The notes under the pieces were generated by a model that saw nothing but the letters and a program-made list of their open reading frames with translations, was not told the DNA's origin and did no database searches. Source: a virus. From it: a stretch of 45,624 nt of DNA. The position numbers and the translations under genes were made by a program. Numbering within the stretch: the first letter of the stretch is position 1; each line of letters starts with the position of its first letter. Below, in pieces: positions 7,874-16,800 of this stretch. The stretch lies in IMG/VR virus record IMGVR_UViG_3300009514_000043, positions 1 through 45,624 of that record; one strand, 5' to 3'.

Positions 7874-10800
7874 GTCTCAACCCCTTCCACCGTCTGCTCC
7901 AGCAATAACGTCCGCTTGCGCTGCTCCAGCTTCAACGGCAGCTCTGCATCGAACGCAGCCATCCGGGCCAGTGTCCCGATGTAGCGGTGCGTTCGATAGG
8001 CCAACCATGTGTACCGGATGGCCCGCAGCCGGTCGCGGGAGTCAAGAATCAGCCCCAAGTGGTCCGGCAGCACCGGACGTACTTCCGACCCGCCCGTCGC
8101 CGTGCTGGTGTAGGCCGTGTAGGGACCGTTCACCTCGGGGTACACCTCCGCCCCCGCCAAGACCCGCATGGCGAAGTTGTTGGCCGGGTCGGGCTCCAAG
8201 GAGTCGAGCTTGCGGTCGAGCACCCAGAACCGCCGGTCAAGCAGCGACAAGCAGTCGCTCGTGTTGATGAAGGGCGAATGGCTCACCTCGCCCACCAGCG
8301 TCGTCACCAGCCGGTTCGGGAACAACCCAAGCCCGGAGTCCGGGTCGAGTGGGTCACCAAGGTCTTCGACATGCTCCAAGTCCTGCCAGTCCCAGTAGAA
8401 CCCGCCCTTCTCGCCCTTGATGGCCCCTCGGAACATCTCGATGAGCGAGAGCATCCGCTCACGGATGGTCAGCACCGTGTCCACGATCTCCGCGCTGAAC
8501 ATCCCACTGGGCCGGATGATCCGGTAGCTGAATGGCCGCAGCGAGTGCTTGTCCGCCACTGCGTCGTTGGGGTCCTTGAACGTGCCGCCCACAGCCCTCC
8601 GCGTCGGGCGCAGGTCGTTCTGCCCCTCCGCCGTGGCCGGAGGCACGATGGCATCCACGTTGAGCGGGGAGACGCCCACGGTCGGGTAGATGGCGTACTG
8701 GATGGTCGTCCGAGCACCACCCATCACCACGTCGCTGCCATGTGAGCCAGCGAACAGGTGGGCCGGGTTCAACGTGAGGTTCGTCGCCTCCACGGACTCC
8801 ACCCGGTAGAAGCCCCGGTTGTCGTCAAGGCTGCTCACAGCACCCGCCACGTAGGGGCTCGGGGGCGGCCCAACACCCGCAGAGGTCCGAGTCGGGACGC
8901 TGCGGTCGCCCAGTGGCCGGAACCCACGCTCGTCCACCACGGGCAACATGCCCATCGGGTCAATGACCACGATGTCGCCCTTGCGCACGCCAAGCTCCAC
9001 GAAGTTCGGCGGGGTGGCCGAGTCGTCGTAGAGCTTGTTGGAGATGTCCGACCACGCCCCTGCGGCCACCACCTCGGGCACGTAGCCGCCGACCCAGTTC
9101 TGTGGGTCGGCATCGCTCTGGTCGGCGACCGTCTCGTGAACCACCCGGTCGGTGATGAGGTCGAGGAGCTGCTCGTTGCTCTGCTCGTGCGGGACCGGAG
9201 CCTGCCGGAGCCAAATCTCAAACCGCCGCTGACCGGCCTTCACCTCCGCTTCGGTCAGCGTGGCGAAGCCGGGGGCCTTGAGCTTCAACTGCGAGGCCGA
9301 CACCACCTCGGCGATTACGGCCTCCTCCAACACCACCCCGTCATCGTCGAGCAGCCGGAGGAAGTCGCCGGGGTTGATGTTCACGTCCTCCGAGTCGAAC
9401 GGGCCGAGGTTCGTGCCCGTGTGCAGCTTGCCGTCGTTGTCGCTCCACACCTCGGGAACGCGGGGGAACGGGGTGCCGACGTTCCAGTTCATCTGGAAGT
9501 CGAGAGCTGTCACCGTCCCGACCTGCTGCGGATTGCGGGTGTACTCGGTGATGCGCCCACGCCGGATCTCGTAGGCGTAACGCAACGGCTGGAAGGCGTC
9601 GTTGATGGTGCTCTGCGCCCCGTGCCACCGCCGGACTCGGCGGACCTCAAAGTGGACGTTCTCCTCCACGCCCACGTTGCGCATCCCGACCGTGCCGGGG
9701 CCGAGCGAGCGCGTGCGGTCCACCACCTTGGGGGTGCCGTTGAACTGCACCGGGAACCACGGCAGGGAGGGCTCCACGTACAGCCCGCCCGCCGCGTAGA
9801 AGGCGTCCCCACCGTCCTCGGTGCTCACCTCGGTCGAGGGGAGAAGACAGGCGACACCGTTGCCCGCCGGGTGGCCATTGGGGTTGTTGAGAGTGTCGCC
9901 CTGACCCACAGTCAGATGCAGGTGGATGACCTCGGGGACGTTGCTGTAGACCGGCACCGAGTTGGTCGGGTCGAACGTGTGGTTCAAGTGTGGGGTGGCC
10001 GGGACTACCCCCACCTCCCCAGCCACGGGGGGCACCACGGTGTCAATGTTGGCGATGGGCACCACCACGGCCCCGTGCGGGCTGGTGTACGTCAACCCGT
10101 GGAACCCGTAGGTCGCGTTGTCCGCCCCTACGACGCCGGGGTTGAGGTGGTAGCCCACTACAGAAGAATCGTCGGGCAGGTCGCCGTCACGGACAGCTAC
10201 GGTCAGGGTCGTGACGCCCTTGTTCGCCAAGGTGTTGTCGTGCCAGCCCATCTGCTTGCCGACCACCAAAGCGGGGGTGATCTCCACCGCGATGGCCGCC
10301 AAGCTCGCCCCGATGGCTGTGTCGTCCGCCCATCGCCAGACCCCAAAGGGACCGAGCGTGATGACGTTGCCCGCGACCCCCGTGTACTCGACGCTGAACA
10401 ACGCCTTCTGAAAGACAGCAGGGTTGGCGTCCGCCAAGTCGGTCGGCCTGATGGCGATGAACAACCTTCCGGTGGCCGGGAGCATGGAGGCGTCGTCCAC
10501 CGTGATCTGCTGCCCCAGCACATCGAGGAGGGTGACGCGGGGGAAGGGTGTTGTGATGAACCCGAGGCCGGTGCCCAGCACCGCGGTCTTGGTCACCTTC
10601 TTGTAGGCCTTGCCCACCTCGGGCTTGACCGCGTACCGCACGAGGTACGTCCCAGCCTTCTCCGTCGCGGAGTCGGGTAGACCAACAGCCGAGCGGTCCA
10701 CGTAGACCACATCGCCCTTCTGCACCTTCTCGATGTCCCCCGTTGCCACGGTGATCAGCGAGATGTGGTTGTTTCTTGCGAACCCATCGCCCGTCAGGAT

Positions 10801-13800
10801 GTCCGTGCCGCTCGGGTCCGTCGTCTGGGAGGCCACCACTGAGGCTGTGAACCCCGAAGCTGCGATGGCCGTGTTGGCGAACTCAAAGGCCATGACCCGG
10901 ATAGAGCCCTCCTCCGCCGGGGTGGGGGCCGCGTTCCACGTCCCCTCGATGCCCGTCGTGGAGCCCAATCGGCTGTCAAAGGTCAGTGGGGCACCGATCA
11001 CGTCGTTGCAGTTCGACATGGCCAGAGAGCCGAGCAACACCTCCTTGACCCACAGGGAAGTCTCGTAGGTGTTCGCCGGGTTCAGCTCATGGGCGTACCC
11101 CCTCGGTCGGGACATGGTGAAGTCCACCACCTCGTGGAAGGTCAGCCGGTCGGAGTCGATGTACGCCGAGGTGCTCTTGGCCGCGGGATACACCGCATCG
11201 CTCGTGTCGATGCTGAGGGCAAACTCCCAGCCGTACATGCTGATCTTGCGGTCGGTGGGGCCTGCGGGGTCGAGGTGCTGGTGCGGCAAGAACCACTCCA
11301 GCTCCGTGCCGCCTGCCGGGGTGAACGGGATGACACCCGACCAGCCCGTGATGATGACGTGCCGCCTGTCCGGGTCGAATGCGGCCCCTACTGCGGGCAG
11401 GATCTCACCGCCGGGGTTCAGCACGTCGGTCACGCCGAACTGCACTCCGACGTGGGGCACCCATGCGCTCACGTTGCCCTGCCAGTCGCGGACCCGTGCA
11501 AAAGCCTGCCGGATCTCGATGGAGAAGAAGACCATGCCGTCCTTCTCCGCCGGAGTGAACCCACCTGCCCCCGCCGGAGCTGGGGCGTTGACCGCGGTGT
11601 CGTCCGTTCGCGAGATGAGGTCGATCCGCACGATGTTGCCAGGGTCCGCCGCGAGGATGGTGTTGAGGTTACCCACCCCAGCACCGCCTGCGGTCCCATC
11701 GTTCAGGAACAACGCCACATCGTTGAACGAGATGATGGTGTTGCCGTTGGCGATGTCGTCAAACAACCGGACGCCAGCCGGGTTCCCCACCTGCGGGTCA
11801 GGCAGGTACGGACCACCTGTGAGCCACACCGCGTAGTTGTCCAGATCGTAGCGGATGTCCGAGCCTTGACTCACCTGCGTGACGAACCGCGGGGGCTCTA
11901 TCCACGACCAGTTGACCGCCGGGACCCCAGCCACGTCGTTGCGCAGCCGCCCCACCGACAAGAACCCCTGCCAGCCCTCGGGACTGCCGGGGACCGCTTC
12001 GACCAATACGAAGTCGCCCTCACGAGCGGGGGCCACACCAAACGCGGGGGCCGGGTCTGTCTTGACGGGCATCATCAGGGTGGCGGGCTCCTTGAAGAAC
12101 CCACCCCCGAGGCTCACCGCCGGAGCCCCCAGCACCTCGCAGCTCGCCGACACGATCTCGTCGGGGTACACGCCGCCGGAGCCGGGTCCACCGGGCACCT
12201 CGGCCATCAGCGGGCCGATGACGTTGGTGATCTCGTCGAAGCGGTCCAGCTCGGTGTTGGTGCCCTTCATGTAGGGGATCTGGAAGTCCCCGGAGTCGTC
12301 CTCGGGCTTGCCGAGCAGCGCAGGCACCTGCAAGGGGAGCTGGCGGGTGTTCAAGAAGTCCACCGAGCCTTCAAGGTGGCTCATCGGCAACGGGGTCTTC
12401 TGCCCGGACATCTCCTTGATCGGGAAGATGAACGGGTCCGCCCACGACGGCAGCGACAGGTCGATGATCCGACCGTCCGTCCCGACGTTGATGTCCTTGC
12501 CCTGCACGAACGCGGGGGACAGCAGAGCCATCTGCTGGATGGCCTCCATCGTCGGCGAGTCCACCGCGGGGTCGCTGATCGGGTTCCCAGCGTCCGGCGG
12601 CAGGACGTAGATGGTATCCGCCCGCTCAATGCCGAACTGGTGTGCCGGAACCCCCGTGTCATCGCTCGAACCCACCAGCAGCTTGTTGGGGTCGAGGATG
12701 GGGTTGCCCTGCCGGTCTGCGAAAGTCAGGACACAGCCGAAGTCCACGTTGTCGATGAAGACGCTGGTGAGGATCTTGGTCCCGAACAGGTCGTAGTCCT
12801 CAAGGAACTTCGCCGCCAAGAACCTGCCGTCCGGCTTGCCCCAGCCGATCTTCTGACCGCTCGTGAAGCCGGGAAGTGCGTAGTCGGGGTCGCCCGCGGC
12901 GGCGTCCGACACCTCACCGGGGCCGATGGAGAGGAGCTGCGCCGTGTCGGGGAACCCCGTTGCGGGGTCGATGGGCAGGTCAGCCAGAGGAACCGCAGAG
13001 ACGACGCAACAGGGCTGAGGAATGTCGATCCCGAAGGCAGAGGCGGGCAAGCCGTTGGGGTGGTAGCTCACGATGCGCGTGCGTGGCAGCCGCATCCTGA
13101 TGACGCTCGACGAAACATCGGTGATGTCGCCGAGCACCGGGTTGGCCACCTGCCCGATCTGCTCACCGTGGGTCGTCTCAATCTCGCCTGTTTCCGGGTT
13201 GAACTTGCGCCACGAGTAGGTGCCCACGTCACCAGACGCGAGGTCCGCCCCGATGCCGGGCTGGAGGGTGAACAGCACCCGAGCCTTGGTTGGGTACAAC
13301 CGCGAGAACCTGTGAGCGGAGCCCATGCGGGCGAAGACACCACCCGACTCGATGGTGAAGTAGGGGGGCGCACTCGTCTTGATGGTCTTGGGCGTCGAGG
13401 CAGCCAGCAGCAGGATGTCGTCCACGTCGTTGCGGACGAGTGCCCGCTGACGGCCCATCAGCTTGCCCAGCTCGGATGCCCCAAGAGGCTGCCCAGCCAA
13501 CTGGAGGTTCACGAGGTTGCAGAGGGTCGGTCGCACGAGCGGGTCGCCGTCCACGAGGAACGTCAAATCCCGAGAAGGGTCTGCCTCGTTGAACACGGTC
13601 GCCCAGACGTTGCTGGCGTTCAACTCGCCTGTGATCTGGTCCTCAAAACCCGGAGGAGCAAACTCGGCACCGCGGCCAATCCAGAAGCGGAACTTGCCGT
13701 CCCGGTCGCCAACGAACTTGCCCGTGATCGTCTCGTCTACCTGCTCAAAGGCCACGACGGTGTTGTTGTAGAAGGTGAGCAGGCTGCGGGCCGCTCGATC

Positions 13801-16800
13801 CTTGTCGGACAAGTCCCGCCGCTGCGCGATGAGGCCCTGATTGCCCTGCTCCCAGTTGTTGTCCCCCGCGGCCACCGACAACATCGGGCCGCCTGTGGAC
13901 TGCCCTTGCTTCATCTCGGCTACGGCCTGCGTGACCGCCTCGGCCAAGTAGCTGCGCAAGGGCAGCACCCGGAAGTAGAACGAGTCGGGGTTGTCGAAGG
14001 TGTACGTCGCCGTCAGCGTGCCGCCGAGGTAGCCGTTGTCGTCACTGGGCAGGACGTTGTGCCTGTACTTGGCATACCACCGCGGGAACTGCACGGTGCC
14101 CCCCGCGAGGAACGGCTCCATGACCCGAATGCGCGTGAACGAGAGCACCAGCTTCTGCTTCGGACCGAGAGGTTCTTGCAGGGGGCTCAGCAACGCAAGA
14201 GCACCTGTCTCCGGGTCGATGCTGTACTCGGTGCCGGAGGCCAGACGACGACCGGGCTGCTCCACCCCTGCAACCACCTCGCCGAACAAGGTCAGCTCGA
14301 TGCCCTCGGAAGCGACGTAGGGGCCAACGCCCATGTACTGCCGAGTTCCCGGTGGATAGATGGGACGGTAGGAGAGCCGCACCGTGGGGCTGGCCGCCGG
14401 GGTCACCGCCCGGCGGAAGGGGGAGGTGAACGTGAGCTTGGTCCGGGTGCCATCCTCGCTCAGGGCCACCTGAGCGATGGTGAAGGGCATCCCGGCGACT
14501 TCCATGATGTGGCCGGGCACCGCGAAGGCCGAGAGGTCCCCGCGGAACGTCATCGTGGTCTGCTTGGCGTTGACAGGCTCGAAGGGGAAGTCGGTGAGGT
14601 CCACCTGCTGCATGAACCCGGTTGGGGCCGTCGTCGCGATGGGGACTGCCCCGTCCGGGTTGATAACCGGCGTGATTGGCCCCGCTGTCACGAGAGTCAG
14701 CACATCGTTGCCCGGCGAGCGGGAACCCACCTCGACCGCCGTGCTCGGGAAGATGTCCACCCGCGTGGTGTCCGGGCCAGGGAAGTGCTTGAGCTTGGTG
14801 ATGTAGAAGCACTCCGCCCCGATGCGAAGCATCTGGCCGACCTCGAAGTCGGCGACGCGGTTGCCCCGCAAGCCGAAGTTGTCCTTGCCCGCCTTGATGA
14901 AGAACGGAGGCCGGTAGACCGGCTTCGTCGAAGTCTCGTAAGCCCGCTCGCCCCCCAGCGCGTCGAACACAGCGTAGGACACCACGGGTTCTGCCCATGC
15001 AGGCAAGTCCCGGTTGAACGTCAGCCGCATCCCGTCCAAGTGGTCGGGCGTGTCCACCGTGAAGTCCGTCTCGCCGAAGTTCTGCTGCTTCGGGCCGACG
15101 TACACCAGCGGGGCGATGCGGGTGTCGATGACGTGCTCGCCCAGCGCATCGAGGTTGAACTCGTGGTCCGTGATCCGGGTCGGCAGCTCTCGGCGGACGA
15201 ACACCGGCAGGAACTCGACGATGGGGTCGCCCACACGACGGCCCTCGACATCGGCTTGCCAGTATTCCATCTCGACGAGGCAGCCCGTAGCGACCGGCTT
15301 GAGGAAGCTCACAGCCCCCACCAGCGGGGACACCACCACATCGGCATCCGCCTGACCCGTGATCATCTGCTCGGTGAAGTAGAGCTGCTTCTCCGTGTGG
15401 GTCGCCAAGTCCGCTGCCGAGATGCGGATCTGTCCTGTCTTGGGGTCGTACTCAGCCTCGCCTGCGGGCAAGGCCCCCGCAGCTCGCAGCAACTCGACGA
15501 GGTAGACCCCGCTCGACTCCAGTTGCACCAACAACGTCGAGTTGAACTTCAGCTCGCCTGCTGGATGCACCGTCGTCCCGTCGTCCCACGCTGCCGTCAG
15601 GTACTCGACCTCCGCAGGGTCCGCCGAGAAAGACGCCACGGCGGTCGGGGTCAGATCCTCTGTGCCCACGCGGACAAGAAACGCCCCCTCATCCACATGC
15701 GTCGTCGAGGGCAGCACGAGCTGGTTGTTCGCGATGATCCCGATGGACGTGAGGGTCAGGGGCGTGAGAGAGGCTACCTCCCCGGCCACGGCGTGGACCG
15801 GGCCGAACCGGAGGCTGATGGGCCTCCCGCTGGCGTTGGCGTCCTCGACGTAGGCGGAGAAGTCCGCCGATGCCGCGAGAGGGACCCCCAGCGGGGTCAG
15901 CACGCGGATCTGGAAGGGCTCCTCGGCCAAGTGGGTGAACGGCTTGTAGATCTGGTCGGCGACGATAGCGGGGTCGTACACGCTGTCGGGGTAGCCCGCG
16001 AAGGCCTCCCACGGGGTCGCCCGATCCGCGTCGGCAATGAACGGCGGCTGCACCTCGCAGTGGGTGGCGTCCGTCACCGACTGCACGATGTATGAACCTG
16101 CGGCAGGTCCAGAGGCCAGCTTGAGCCTCACACCCGGACGCAGCACCGGCAGCCAGAGCAAGTCGCCCGTCTCCGGGTCTACCTTCTGGAGCCCAGTCGT
16201 CGGGTCGTTGTCCGGGTCGTTGGAGTCGGCGAGGAAGTCCGCATTGGGGTCCTCAAACGTCGTACCACCCAGTGCGTAGCCGCCCTGTCCGCCGAAGATC
16301 GTCCGAGCCCCGTAGCGCGTGATGAGCTGAGTCGCCCCCGACTGCCCGTCGTCCGTGAACAGGTAGTCCACCCCCTGTTCTTGTATGGCGTATGGCCCAG
16401 CCCCAACGGCTGCCATGAACCCGCCACCGATGCCCGGAGCCCCCAACAACGTCTCCGGCACGACGGCGGGGTTGCCGAGGTTGATGACCGCCGTGCGCTG
16501 GAGCACGGGGTTGGACGAGATGGACTCGTCGAGCCACGCGACCTTGCCCTCCGAGAAGCGGTGCTCGATCTCCTCATAGTGGCCGAGGCGCTTGTCGATG
16601 ATGCGCAGGTCGTCGCCTTGCAGAGCCACCGACTGGAGATTGAAGAACACCCCCTCGTCGAACCCGGCGATGTCCTCGACCGGCGGTCGGTCGAGGAACA
16701 CGAACGGCGACGCCTGCACGGAGGACGCCAGCACCTGATCTTCCAGCCGGTACTGCGCAAGGTAGTCCGCAGTCGGCTGGCTCCGGTCGAGGTTCAATAG

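Noticed and set aside
6375-8267. Plus-strand open frame of 630 codons
   Set aside because: Crosses the antisense of three genes linked by stop-start overlaps; no independent support.
11089-16095. Plus-strand open frame of 1668 codons
   Set aside because: Entirely antisense to the giant gene. Its Arg/His/Val/Gly-rich composition without hydrophobic cores or motifs is typical of a shadow frame.
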